Positions 55,418 through 64,000 are shown, numbered from the stretch's first letter. The stretch: DNA of 64,000 nucleotides from Mesoflavibacter profundi (GCF_014764305.1 NZ_CP061703.1:2957501-3021500); one strand, 5' to 3'. Translations and numbers: made by a program. Notes: generated from the letters alone by a model not told the origin.

Positions 55418-55921
55418 ATGGCTAAAATAACTTTAGGAGGCAATCCTGTTGAAACTATTGGTGATTTACCTAACGTTGGGATAAAAGCACCAAACTTTAC
55501 ACTTATTACTAAAGATTTATCTGAAAAAAAATTAGAAGACTACACTGGCAATAAAGTTGTTCTTAATATTTTTCCAAGTGTAGATACTGGTACTTGTGCT
55601 ACTTCTGTAAGGACTTTTAATAAAAAAGCATCTGAAGTTGAAAACACTAAAATACTTTGTATATCAAGAGACTTACCATTTGCTCAAGCGCGTTTTTGTG
55701 GTGCAGAAGGCATAGAAAACGTAGAAATGTTATCGGATTTTAAATCTGGTGATTTTGGTAAATCTTATGGGTTAAATTTTAAAAACGGACCTTTTGAAAC
55801 TTTACATTCTAGATGTATCGTTGTTCTTGATGAACAAGGTAATGTCTTACATACCGAACAAGTGCAAGAAGTTGCAGACGAACCTAACTATGAAGCTGCA
55901 TTAAATGCTTTAAAGAAATAA
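55418..55921 (+). CDS. tpx: Thiol peroxidase (Tpx)
   Basis: A 167-residue atypical 2-Cys peroxiredoxin. The peroxidatic cysteine lies in FPSVDTGTCATSVRTFN near residue 60 and the resolving cysteine in LPFAQARFCGAEG near 94, the standard Tpx spacing; the N terminus MAKITLGGNPVETIGDLP is also characteristic. It reduces alkyl hydroperoxides with thioredoxin. The dgkA-like gene starts immediately after its stop codon (TAAATG). Confidence 0.95.
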   Translation: MAKITLGGNPVETIGDLPNVGIKAPNFTLITKDLSEKKLEDYTGNKVVLNIFPSVDTGTCATSVRTFNKKASEVENTKILCISRDLPFAQARFCGAEGIENVEMLSDFKSGDFGKSYGLNFKNGPFETLHSRCIVVLDEQGNVLHTEQVQEVADEPNYEAALNALKK

Positions 55922-56293
55922 ATGCATCAAAAAAAAGAACCTTTTTTAATAAATCGTATTAAAAGTGTAAAATATGCCTTTTTGGGTATGTTGCGCTTAA
56001 TACAAACAGAAGCCAGCATTAAAATTCAATTTGTTATTGCTATTCTAATGACTATTGCTGGCTTCTATTTTTCTATATCTACTACAGAGTGGATTATGCA
56101 ATGCTTTGCTATAGGACTTGTTATGAGTATAGAAGGTGTTAATACTGCTATAGAAGAAATTGCAAATTTTATTCATCCAAACCATCATCCAAAAATTGGA
56201 ATTATTAAAGATGTTGCAGCTGGAGCTGTTTTTATTGCTTCAATTTCTGCAAGTATTATAGGTTTAATAATTTACATTCCTAAGATTTTTTAA
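55922..56293 (+). CDS. dgkA: Diacylglycerol/undecaprenol kinase family protein (DgkA)
   Basis: A 123-residue membrane kinase with three helices and the DgkA motifs NRIKSVKYAFLGMLRLIQTEAS, EGVNTAIEEIANF (the metal-binding glutamates) and IKDVAAGAVFIASI. Gram-negative forms phosphorylate diacylglycerol and Gram-positive forms undecaprenol; the substrate here is not decided. It shares a zero-base junction with tpx and lies upstream of ftsK in an envelope-gene cluster. Confidence 0.9.
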   Translation: MHQKKEPFLINRIKSVKYAFLGMLRLIQTEASIKIQFVIAILMTIAGFYFSISTTEWIMQCFAIGLVMSIEGVNTAIEEIANFIHPNHHPKIGIIKDVAAGAVFIASISASIIGLIIYIPKIF

Positions 56294-56355
56294 ACAATTA
56301 TCCATTAGGATAAACGTTAACAATTTGTATTTTTACCCAAATTAAATACCTATTA

Positions 56356-58782
56356 ATGGCGAAAGCAAAGAAAACATCAAAATCCAAAACTAAACTGCGT
56401 TTTAAAACACCTGATTTTACTCTTAATAATCAGCAAAAATTAGTATTTGGAAGCTTTCTTATAATTTTAGGGATACTACTATTTACAGCATTTTTATCCT
56501 TTATTTTCACAGGTAAAGCAGATCAAAGTACTTTAACCGAATTTACTTCTAGACAAGTAGAAACCAAAAACTGGCTAAGCAAAGTTGGTGCTTGGTTAAG
56601 TGATGTTTTTATTCAACGTGGTTTTGGTATTGCTGCTTTTATGTTTTCTGGTTTATCGTTTTTATCAGGCATATTTGTACTTATGGATCTTAACAAAAGT
56701 AAGTTAAGAAGACATTGGTTTTGGGGCACATTAATTGTGATCTGGATTTCTATATTTTTTGGATTTTTCACTTCAAAAAATGACATTTTAAGTGGTACAA
56801 TTGGTTTTGAGATTAATACATTTTTTCAAGATTACATTGGTAAATTAGGAACTATACTATTATTAATATTTTGTTTTATCACCTATTTAGCAATCAGATT
56901 TAAATTTACACCACAACGTATAGCTGCTTTATTTAACAAAGCAAAAAACAATATTAAAGACGATTTTAACGAAGATTTTACGCCTGTAGACAATTCGCAT
57001 TCTGAAGAAGCAGAACAAATTAAAACTGCATTTAATGTAAATGAAACTAATGAAGCAAGTAAAGTTGAGGCTGAAACTTCCACAACTATTTCTACAGAAA
57101 AAACTACTTCTTTCGAAGTATCTACACCAAAACTAGAAGAAGAAACTATAGAACCTACTTTAAAAACTTCATCTAAAGAAGACGATGACGAAGACGTTAA
57201 AATTGAAGTAGAAACGGTAAAAGAAGAAGAATCTGAAACCGATAATCTTGCAAATAAATTAGTTGAAGATTTTGGGCAATTTGATCCAACCTTAGAGTTA
57301 GGTAAATACCAATTTCCGCCTTTAGACCTATTAAAAAAATATGATAACGAAGGTGTTACCATAAACCAAGAAGAATTAGAAGAAAACAAAAACCGAATTG
57401 TAGAAACTTTAAACAACTACAAAATTGGTATAGATAGCATAAAGGCTACTATTGGACCAACGGTAACTTTATATGAAATTGTACCAGAAGCTGGTGTACG
57501 TATTTCAAAAATTAAAAACTTAGAAGATGATATTGCTTTATCTTTGGCAGCGCTTGGTATACGTATAATTGCACCAATTCCTGGTAAAGGAACCATTGGT
57601 ATAGAAGTACCAAATAAAAATTCTACAATCGTATCTATGCGATCTGTAATTGCGTCTCAAAAATTTCAAAAATCTGAAATGCAATTACCAATTGCAATCG
57701 GTAAAACCATTAGTAACGAAACACTTGTGGTTGATCTAGCAAAAATGCCTCACTTACTTATGGCTGGTGCAACAGGACAAGGTAAATCGGTTGGATTAAA
57801 TGCGGTACTAACTTCCCTTTTATATAAAAAACATCCAGCTGAAGTTAAGTTTGTTTTAGTCGATCCTAAAAAAGTTGAACTTACACTTTTTAATAAAATT
57901 GAAAGACACTATCTAGCAAAATTACCAGATAGTGAAGATGCCATTATAACAGATAACACTAAGGTTATAAACACCTTAAATTCACTTTGTATCGAAATGG
58001 ATAATCGTTACGAATTGCTTAAAAATGCACTTTGTAGAAACATTTCTGAATACAATGCCAAGTTTAAAGCCAGAAAATTAAATCCTAACGACGGACATCA
58101 ATTTTTACCATACATTGTTTTAGTAGTTGATGAGTTTGCAGATTTAATAATGACAGCTGGTAAAGAAGTAGAAACACCTATTGCACGTTTAGCGCAACTT
58201 GCTCGTGCAATTGGTATACACTTAATTATTGCAACACAACGTCCATCTGTTAATGTAATTACAGGTATAATTAAAGCCAATTTCCCAGCAAGAATTGCCT
58301 TTAGAGTAACTTCCAAAATAGATTCTCGTACCATTTTGGATGGTGCTGGAGCAGACCAATTAATTGGTCGTGGAGATATGCTTTATACACAAGGTAACGA
58401 TATGATTCGTATACAATGTGCTTTTGTAGATACTCCAGAAGTAGAAAAAATTGTAGATTTTATTGGTTCTCAAAAAGCATATCCAGATGCTTATCTTTTA
58501 CCAGAATATGTTGGTGAAGAAAGTGGCACAAGTCTTGATATAGATATTTCGGATAGAGATAAACTCTTCCGTGAAGCTGCAGAAATTATTGTTACAGCAC
58601 AACAAGGATCTGCGTCTTTACTACAACGTAAACTTAAACTTGGTTACAACCGTGCAGGTCGTATTATAGATCAATTAGAAGCTGCAGGTATAGTTGGTGG
58701 TTTTGAAGGTAGTAAAGCAAGACAAGTGCTTGTACCGGATTTACTAGCTTTAGAACAATTATTAGAAAACGAAACTAAATAA
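56356..58782 (+). CDS. ftsK: DNA translocase FtsK
   Basis: An 808-residue protein coordinating chromosome segregation with division. Four membrane helices lie at about residues 30-190, followed by an acidic, Thr/Glu-rich linker at about 210-300. The motor domain has the alpha part (NNYKIGIDSIKATIGPTVTL), Walker A MAGATGQGKSVGLNAVLTS, VKFVLVDPKKVEL, Walker B YIVLVVDEFADLIM, and RPSVNVITGIIKANFPAR. The C-terminal gamma winged-helix (ASLLQRKLKLGYNRAGRIID) reads KOPS sites. TATTTTTA upstream may be a near -7 box. Confidence 0.97.
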   Translation: MAKAKKTSKSKTKLRFKTPDFTLNNQQKLVFGSFLIILGILLFTAFLSFIFTGKADQSTLTEFTSRQVETKNWLSKVGAWLSDVFIQRGFGIAAFMFSGLSFLSGIFVLMDLNKSKLRRHWFWGTLIVIWISIFFGFFTSKNDILSGTIGFEINTFFQDYIGKLGTILLLIFCFITYLAIRFKFTPQRIAALFNKAKNNIKDDFNEDFTPVDNSHSEEAEQIKTAFNVNETNEASKVEAETSTTISTEKTTSFEVSTPKLEEETIEPTLKTSSKEDDDEDVKIEVETVKEEESETDNLANKLVEDFGQFDPTLELGKYQFPPLDLLKKYDNEGVTINQEELEENKNRIVETLNNYKIGIDSIKATIGPTVTLYEIVPEAGVRISKIKNLEDDIALSLAALGIRIIAPIPGKGTIGIEVPNKNSTIVSMRSVIASQKFQKSEMQLPIAIGKTISNETLVVDLAKMPHLLMAGATGQGKSVGLNAVLTSLLYKKHPAEVKFVLVDPKKVELTLFNKIERHYLAKLPDSEDAIITDNTKVINTLNSLCIEMDNRYELLKNALCRNISEYNAKFKARKLNPNDGHQFLPYIVLVVDEFADLIMTAGKEVETPIARLAQLARAIGIHLIIATQRPSVNVITGIIKANFPARIAFRVTSKIDSRTILDGAGADQLIGRGDMLYTQGNDMIRIQCAFVDTPEVEKIVDFIGSQKAYPDAYLLPEYVGEESGTSLDIDISDRDKLFREAAEIIVTAQQGSASLLQRKLKLGYNRAGRIIDQLEAAGIVGGFEGSKARQVLVPDLLALEQLLENETK

Positions 58783-58786
58783 AAAA

Positions 58787-59431
58787 ATGAAAAAATTAAT
58801 TATCCTTTTACTAAGTATTACAACAGGATTTACTGCAATTGCGCAAAACGATACAAAAGCAAAAGCATTGCTTGACGAAGTATCTGCTAAAGCAAAAAAC
58901 TACGATAATATTAGTATAGATTTTAAATATGTTTTAGAAAATACCGAAGAAAATATTAAACAAGAAACAAGAGGTGATGTTATCATGCAAGGTGATAAAT
59001 ACAAATTAAATATTTTAGGTATTACTAGAATTTACGACGGTAAAAACATTTATAGCATTAGCCCAGAAGACGAAGAAGTTACAATTTCTAAAGGCTCTAA
59101 TGAAGACGAAAGTACTATAACACCAAGTAAAATGCTTAGTTTTTATAAAGATGGATTTACTTATCAAATGGATATCGAACAGAATGTTCAAGGTAGAAAA
59201 ATTCAGTTTGTAAAACTTACACCTATAGATTCAAATTCCGAAATTAAATATGTATTATTAGGTATAGACGTGAAAACAAAGCACATTTATAGATTAATAG
59301 AAATTGGTAAAAACAGTACAAAAACTACCTTAACTGTTAATTCTTTTAAAACAAACGAAACTTTGTCAAAAACCTTATTTACTTTTGATCAAGCTAAATA
59401 CAAAGATTACTACATTAATAAATTGGATTAG
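58787..59431 (+). CDS. lolA: LolA-like outer-membrane lipoprotein carrier
   Basis: A 214-residue periplasmic protein with signal peptide ending GFTAIAQN. The mature protein follows the LolA half-barrel pattern: ISIDFKYVLENTEENIKQET, GDVIMQGDKYKLNILG, IYDGKNIYSISPEDEEV and a final strand pair ending LFTFDQAKYKDYYI. It should shuttle lipoproteins from the inner to the outer membrane, although Bacteroidota homologs are sequence-divergent. It lies 4 bases after ftsK and 6 bases before a LptF/LptG-like gene. Confidence 0.85.
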   Translation: MKKLIILLLSITTGFTAIAQNDTKAKALLDEVSAKAKNYDNISIDFKYVLENTEENIKQETRGDVIMQGDKYKLNILGITRIYDGKNIYSISPEDEEVTISKGSNEDESTITPSKMLSFYKDGFTYQMDIEQNVQGRKIQFVKLTPIDSNSEIKYVLLGIDVKTKHIYRLIEIGKNSTKTTLTVNSFKTNETLSKTLFTFDQAKYKDYYINKLD

Positions 59432-59437
59432 ACCTAA

Positions 59438-61267
59438 GTGAAAATTTTAGATAGATACATATTAACATCTTATCTTAAAACCTTTATCAGCGTGTTTGTT
59501 ATACTCATGCTGATTTTTGTTTTACAAGCCATATGGCTGTACATTAAAGAGTTAGCAGGTAAAGATTTAGACTTAGTTACCATATTAAAATTTTTAATGT
59601 ACATAACACCTACATTAATTCCTTTAATACTACCATTAACCATATTGTTATCTTCTATAATGGTATTTGGTAATTTTGCCGAAAACTACGAGTTTGCTGC
59701 AATGAAAAGTACAGGAATCTCCTTACAAAGAGCAATGTCTGGTTTAGGTGTTTTTATTGTAATTCTATCTATCACAACTTTTTTCTTTAGTAATAATGTT
59801 ATTCCTTGGGCACATTACGAGAGTCACAACTTAAGAAAAAACATAGCAAAATTAAAACCGGCTATGGCAATTGCAGAAGGACAATTTAATGATATTGGAG
59901 AGAATTTTAATATTAAGGTTGAAGAAAAAAGCGGCGAAAACGGTAAGTTTTTAAAAGGTGTAACTATACATAAAAAAAGTGCTAAAAGACTATCCGGAAA
60001 TCATACAGTAATTGTTGCAAAAACAGGTGAATTAGCTAGTGCAGAAGACTCTAATATTTTAAAATTAATTCTATTTGATGGATATTATTATGATGATACG
60101 CCACCAAGAGAATTAAAAGAACGTCAAAAAAAACCTTTTGTAAAAAGTGAGTTTAAAAAGCATATAATGAATATAGACTTGACAGAGCTAAATAATGTAG
60201 ATTTAGAAGAAAAAAATGTCGATAATAAATATACAATGCTTAATATTTCTGAGCTTAATCAAACATTAGACTCATTAAAACAAGGACGACAAGAAGATGT
60301 AGAGTTGTTTTCTCAATCCATTTATAATCGTACCAACCTAGCAACTTTAGATATTTCCATTTCGCCTAAAAAAGACTCTATTTACGATGGAAAAATTTTA
60401 GATTTATTCGACACTAGATTTAAAGTACAACTACTAGATTACGCTGTTAATAACGTATCAAGTACAATGCAAATCTTAAAGTCTAAACAAAAAACTTTAA
60501 AAAATTCTAGTTCTTGGATAAATAAACATGGTATAGAACTTCACAAAAAATTTGCTTTAGCTGTAGCATGTATCATTTTATTTTTTGTTGGTGCACCATT
60601 AGGAGCATTAATACGTAAAGGAGGATTAGGATTACCAATGGTAATTGCAATAATTTTATTTTTAACCTATCATTTTATTGGCTTGTTTGCTGAAAATAGT
60701 GCGAAAAACGGTAAATTAAATCCTGCGCTTTCGGCTTGGTTTTCGACATTAATTATGTTACCGCTTAGTATATTTTTAACCAAAAGAGCTACAGAAGATA
60801 GAGGCTTATTTGAATTTGATCATATTACTGTGCCAATTAAAAATTGGTACAATAATAAATTTGGAAATAAAAACTTAGTAGGTACAGCTTCTGAAGAAAA
60901 GAACTCACAAATCGATACCGTTGAACAAGAAAGTATTTCAAAAATAGAAATCGATTCATCTTCTCTAAATAATTACAAAACACTTTCTACAATAAGTATT
61001 ATTACTTATATGTTAGCTTTAATATTATTTATTCTATACTTCGTATTTAAAAATAATAAGTTACCACAACTTGCTAACGCAGGTATACAGCTAAGTGCAA
61101 TAAGCTATTTAGTATTTTTATTTAATTACATTAAATTATTTTCACCGGTTAAAAACATATTTAATCAACTAAATATTAAAGATAGTTTACTATCAAAATT
61201 TATAGGATTTATTATTTATCCTATCACTCACATAAGCAGAAATCTAAAAGTTAAAACATACAGGTAA
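59438..61267 (+). CDS. LptF/LptG family permease
   Basis: A 609-residue inner-membrane protein with a GTG start. Three helices in the N-terminal part (about 10-120) carry MKILDRYILTSYLKTF and AMKSTGISLQRAM; a periplasmic jellyroll-like domain spans about 130-360, and three helices follow at about 375-460 (FALAVACIILFFVGAPLGALIRKGG). In LPS export LptF and LptG pair in the LptB2FG extractor. The C-terminal extension (about 480-609) with two further helices is longer than in E. coli proteins. Only one copy is here, so the partner lies elsewhere. Confidence 0.9.
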   Translation: MKILDRYILTSYLKTFISVFVILMLIFVLQAIWLYIKELAGKDLDLVTILKFLMYITPTLIPLILPLTILLSSIMVFGNFAENYEFAAMKSTGISLQRAMSGLGVFIVILSITTFFFSNNVIPWAHYESHNLRKNIAKLKPAMAIAEGQFNDIGENFNIKVEEKSGENGKFLKGVTIHKKSAKRLSGNHTVIVAKTGELASAEDSNILKLILFDGYYYDDTPPRELKERQKKPFVKSEFKKHIMNIDLTELNNVDLEEKNVDNKYTMLNISELNQTLDSLKQGRQEDVELFSQSIYNRTNLATLDISISPKKDSIYDGKILDLFDTRFKVQLLDYAVNNVSSTMQILKSKQKTLKNSSSWINKHGIELHKKFALAVACIILFFVGAPLGALIRKGGLGLPMVIAIILFLTYHFIGLFAENSAKNGKLNPALSAWFSTLIMLPLSIFLTKRATEDRGLFEFDHITVPIKNWYNNKFGNKNLVGTASEEKNSQIDTVEQESISKIEIDSSSLNNYKTLSTISIITYMLALILFILYFVFKNNKLPQLANAGIQLSAISYLVFLFNYIKLFSPVKNIFNQLNIKDSLLSKFIGFIIYPITHISRNLKVKTYR

Positions 61268-61282
61268 ACCTTAAAAATACCT

Positions 61283-61290
61283 TATCTTTG
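61283..61290 (+). promoter_or_regulatory. Predicted -7 promoter box of ribB
   Basis: TATCTTTG matches TAnnTTTG exactly, 18 bases before the ribB start codon. The 41-base gap is far too short for an FMN riboswitch. Confidence 0.6.
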
Positions 61291-61308
61291 CAAAAATTTT
61301 AGGCAGCA

Positions 61309-62460
61309 ATGACAACAAATACATCTATCCAAAAAGAATTACAATTAAATACAATAGAAGAAGCTATCCAGGATATAAAAGCTGGAAAAGTGATAATTGT
61401 TGTAGATGATGAAGATAGAGAAAATGAAGGTGATTTTCTTGCTGCTGCAGAGCTAGTTACGCCTGAAATGATCAATTTTATGGCAACGCATGGAAGAGGT
61501 TTAATTTGTGCGCCATTAACTGAACATAGATGTGAAGAATTGGATTTACAAATGATGGTTTCTAATAACACAGACCATATGGAGACTGCATTTACAGTTT
61601 CAGTAGATTTAAGAGGAAATGGAGTAACTACAGGAATTTCTGCATCCGATAGATCAAAAACTATACAAGCATTAATCAATCCAGAAACAAGACCTTTTGA
61701 TTTAGCTAGACCAGGTCATATTTTTCCTTTAGTAGCAAAAGAAGGTGGCGTTTTAAGACGTACTGGACATACAGAAGCTGCAATAGATTTTGCTAGACTT
61801 GCAGGATTACAACCTGCTGGAGTTATAGTAGAAATTATGAATGAAGATGGTACTATGGCTAGGTTACCACAGTTAATGGAAGTTGCTAAAAAGTTTGATT
61901 TAAAAATAGTTTCTATTGAAGATCTAGTTGCCTATAGAATGGATCATGATTCATTAATTCTTAAAAAAGAAGATTTTAATATAGAAACAAGATTTGGAAG
62001 TTTTAGATTAAGAGCTTACCAACAAACAACTAATAACCAAATACATATAGCACTTACTAAAGGCGATTGGACTAGTAACGACGAAGTTTTAACAAGAGTA
62101 AATTCTACTTTAGTTAATAACGATATTTTAGGTACATTGACTAATAATGCAGATCAAAAACTAGACAATATGTTTAGTGTTATTAATAATGAAGGTCGTG
62201 GCGCTATATTATTTATCAATCAGCAGTCAGAAAGCATGAATTTACTTCAAAGACTTTCTTCACTTAAACTAATGCAAGAGCCAAACACTATTGCAAAAGC
62301 GCCAGCTATAGCAATGGATAGCAAAGATTTTGGTATTGGTGCGCAAATACTTCATGATTTAAACATTCATAAAATAAAATTGATATCAAACTCGCAACAA
62401 ACCAAAAGAGTTGGTATGATTGGATATGGATTAGAAATTGTAGATTATGTTAATTATTAA
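61309..62460 (+). CDS. ribB: 3,4-dihydroxy-2-butanone-4-phosphate synthase with a degenerate GTP cyclohydrolase II-like domain
   Basis: A 383-residue RibBA-shaped protein. The N-terminal RibB domain (about 10-205) is intact: VVDDEDRENEGDF, FMATHGRGLICAPLT, RPGHIFPLVAKEGGVLRRTGHTE-type blocks and EIMNEDGTMARL. The C-terminal GTP cyclohydrolase II-like domain (about 220-383) keeps the fold, including FGIGAQILHDLNIHKIKLIS and RVGMIGYGLEIV. However, the zinc site (three cysteines in active RibA) reads RVNSTLVNNDILGTLTNNAD with no cysteine, and the RQEGRGIGL catalytic block reads NQQSESMNL. It should therefore make only the butanone phosphate; GTP cyclohydrolase II must come from another gene. Confidence 0.93.
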   Translation: MTTNTSIQKELQLNTIEEAIQDIKAGKVIIVVDDEDRENEGDFLAAAELVTPEMINFMATHGRGLICAPLTEHRCEELDLQMMVSNNTDHMETAFTVSVDLRGNGVTTGISASDRSKTIQALINPETRPFDLARPGHIFPLVAKEGGVLRRTGHTEAAIDFARLAGLQPAGVIVEIMNEDGTMARLPQLMEVAKKFDLKIVSIEDLVAYRMDHDSLILKKEDFNIETRFGSFRLRAYQQTTNNQIHIALTKGDWTSNDEVLTRVNSTLVNNDILGTLTNNADQKLDNMFSVINNEGRGAILFINQQSESMNLLQRLSSLKLMQEPNTIAKAPAIAMDSKDFGIGAQILHDLNIHKIKLISNSQQTKRVGMIGYGLEIVDYVNY

Positions 62461-63650
62461 AGTGAATCTTTAATAATTTCTACCATTTTTTCAGCACGCT
62501 TTTTTACTTCGTCTTTAGACCAAGAAAGCTTTATTAAACAAGAAATATTTCGTCCAATAAAATGATCAGATTGATCAAAGGTTTTATCTTTTAAATACTT
62601 TAGACCTTCTTTTACTTCTGCTGAAATTGGATATAACGATTTAATTTCTTTTAAATGATCCCATTTTCTTACATAATGCCAATTGTTATCATAATAATGA
62701 AAACAAGCATCTATACCTTGGTCCTTAAACTTCTTTGAAACCTTTCTAGCTATATCTAAATTTGGTAAATAAAAATTTAAAAAAGCATAACTTTCTTCTC
62801 CGCCATCAGGAACTTTTCTAAATGTAATTTCAGAAATTTTAGATAATTCTTCTCTTAATATCGAATAATGCTGTTTTTGAATAGCAATAAATTCTTTTAA
62901 TCGTCGCACTTGTGCTAATCCTACAGCAGCGTGTAATTCTGAAATCCTGAAATTGTAACCTAAAACAGGATGAGATTCCGCGCCTCTATCTGTACCAATA
63001 TGGTCGTGACCATGATCACTAAATTGGTCGGCATTTACAGCATATTCTTTGTTATTTGTTAGAATTGCTCCGCCTTCACCACAAGTGATTGTTTTTACAA
63101 AATCAAAAGACAAACAACCTACATTGCCATAAGTTCCTAGATATTTGTTTTTGTAAGTTCCTCCAACAGCTTGACAAGCGTCTTCGATTAATTTTAGATT
63201 ATGAGCATCACATAAAGCTTGTAATGCATCTAAATTTGCCATACTTCCACACATGTGAACAGGCATAATAGCTTTGGTCTTACTTGTTATGGCTTGTTCT
63301 ACTTTAACAGGATCTAGTGTAAGAGTTTCATCTATATCTACAAGTACAGGTATTGCTCCTAACATCATCACTGCTTCAAAAGTAGCTACAAAAGTAAAAG
63401 TTGGCACGATTACTTCATCTCCTGCTCCAACTCCTGCAATCGCAAGTGCTACAGAAACTGCTGCTGTACCACTACTTACTAACTGAACATGATTAACTTT
63501 AAGCGTATTTTGTAATTCTTCTTCTAAAGATTTTGCTTTGTAATGTCCTTTTCTTAAAGCATCAAAACCGTAACGCATTAAAATTCCGTTATCAAGTACA
63601 TCTTTTAGTTCGTTTCGTTCCGCATCGCCAAAAAATTCAAATCCAGGCAT
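62457..63650 (-). CDS. DegT/DnrJ/EryC1/StrS family aminotransferase
   Basis: A 397-residue PLP-dependent sugar or cyclitol aminotransferase. Visible are SSGTAAVSVALAIAGVGAGDEV, VPTFTFVATFEAV, EDACQAVGGTYK, the Schiff-base lysine in LSFDFVKTITCGEGGAIL and NFRISELHAAVGLAQ. These enzymes add amino groups to nucleotide-linked keto sugars for surface polysaccharides, or act on other ketones; no other sugar-nucleotide genes are in view. Its stop codon overlaps that of ribB in TTAA. The thioredoxin-fold gene lies upstream with 24 bases between. Confidence 0.92.
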   Translation of the reverse strand: MPGFEFFGDAERNELKDVLDNGILMRYGFDALRKGHYKAKSLEEELQNTLKVNHVQLVSSGTAAVSVALAIAGVGAGDEVIVPTFTFVATFEAVMMLGAIPVLVDIDETLTLDPVKVEQAITSKTKAIMPVHMCGSMANLDALQALCDAHNLKLIEDACQAVGGTYKNKYLGTYGNVGCLSFDFVKTITCGEGGAILTNNKEYAVNADQFSDHGHDHIGTDRGAESHPVLGYNFRISELHAAVGLAQVRRLKEFIAIQKQHYSILREELSKISEITFRKVPDGGEESYAFLNFYLPNLDIARKVSKKFKDQGIDACFHYYDNNWHYVRKWDHLKEIKSLYPISAEVKEGLKYLKDKTFDQSDHFIGRNISCLIKLSWSKDEVKKRAEKMVEIIKDSL

Positions 63651-63674
63651 AAATATAAATAGTTGTTAGTCGTA

Positions 63675-64000
63675 TTAGTAGTTTTCTATGATAGCGTCTA
63701 TAAAAGCAAAATGTCTATCAGTTTCTCTTAAAAAAGTATATCCTGATAATTCTCCAATAACTTTTAAGTTATCGTTTAAAGCAACAAGATTTGGGTAACC
63801 ACCAGATTTATTATATTTTCTAACAACTTCAATATTTTTTTTTCGTTGTTCTGCTGTAATTATATCTGTTCGTCTTGGCATATCTATCATGACCAAAACA
63901 AATTGATTTGCTTTTTCTTTAAACTTATCGTTATCAAAAAAATCTTGTTTTAACATCTTACATGGTGCACACCAATCGCTTCCTGTAAATAAGACTAAAA
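63675..64000 (-). CDS. Thioredoxin-fold protein, N terminus cut by the window edge
   Basis: The frame is open to the right edge. Reading back from the internal ATG at 63956 gives FTGSDWCAPCKMLKQDFF, so the true protein includes a CxxC redox site (WCAPCK) of a thioredoxin-like/DUF255-style domain and begins outside the window. The visible part continues VLVMIDMPRRTD and KYNKSGGYPNLVALND with a likely cis-proline in GYPNLV. It resembles thioredoxin-family proteins (often secreted) that reduce or form disulfides. Signal peptide cannot be assessed. Confidence 0.8.
   Translation of the reverse strand, partial: LVLFTGSDWCAPCKMLKQDFFDNDKFKEKANQFVLVMIDMPRRTDIITAEQRKKNIEVVRKYNKSGGYPNLVALNDNLKVIGELSGYTFLRETDRHFAFIDAIIENY

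Noticed and set aside
61268-61308. FMN riboswitch upstream of ribB
   Set aside because: The gap is only 41 bases and contains a -7 box; there is no room for the aptamer.
61309-62460. Bifunctional RibBA with GTP cyclohydrolase II activity
   Set aside because: All three zinc-ligand cysteines and the RQEGRG block are absent from the C-terminal domain.
1-64000. Mobile elements, prophage, integrated islands, tRNA or rRNA genes
   Set aside because: No transposase, integrase, phage structural gene, attachment-like repeat or cloverleaf-like sequence was found; gene content is ordinary chromosomal.

Overview
The window reads as a housekeeping stretch of a chromosome from a marine-type Flavobacteriaceae bacterium (Bacteroidota). 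The evidence is the AT-rich base composition, exact or near-exact copies of the Bacteroidota -7 promoter element TAnnTTTG in front of many genes, menaquinone biosynthesis genes, PorT/OMP-type secreted proteins ending their signal peptides in AQ, and families largely restricted to this group (DUF2853, DUF6952, PAS-LuxR regulators, LytS/LytTR pairs). I see no rRNA, tRNA, CRISPR array, transposase or integrase. All intergenic gaps are under 300 bases. About 59 protein genes are supported, one of them cut by the right edge.

Layout. 1-2.1 kb: two tandem paralogous small proteins of unknown function, a CvfB-like S1 RNA-binding protein and a DUF2853 protein. 2.2-5.6 kb: menaquinone genes (MenI-like thioesterase, isochorismate synthase, MenD). 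5.6-10 kb: a kinase-like membrane-anchored protein, a YiiX-like lipoprotein, a nitronate monooxygenase-like enzyme and an RlmI-like methyltransferase. 10-12.4 kb: an ECF sigma factor, a probable anti-sigma partner and an outer-membrane barrel. 12.6-20.8 kb: dnaK, sdaA, an SH3 protein, panB, an RluA-type pseudouridine synthase and an aldehyde dehydrogenase.

20.8-25.4 kb holds the most unusual locus: seven tightly packed minus-strand genes in which a small conserved protein plus two seven-helix membrane proteins occurs twice in succession and is followed by a histidine kinase that has no sensor domain of its own. The small protein occurs once as a cytoplasmic form and once behind a membrane anchor. 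I do not recognise this as a described system.

25.4-36.7 kb: comM, an SLC13 transporter, a YheT-type hydrolase, adenine deaminase, and pabB-tilS-dsbD. 36.7-44.8 kb: an aldose epimerase-like protein, a DEAD-box helicase, an ExbB-like protein, a LytS/LytTR two-component pair, DUF2721, lpd, a PAS-LuxR regulator and an Lrp regulator divergent from a Cys/Met-metabolism PLP enzyme. 46-51 kb: a large surface protein with about 21 YadA-type head repeats, a YdjM-like membrane protein and an NhaC antiporter. 51-56 kb: a peroxide-defence island (peroxiredoxin, thioredoxin, DUF6952, ankyrin protein, katG, tpx). 56-64 kb: dgkA-ftsK-lolA-lptF/G-ribB envelope and division cluster, whose ribB carries a GTP cyclohydrolase II domain that has lost its zinc and catalytic residues, then a DegT aminotransferase and a truncated thioredoxin-fold gene.
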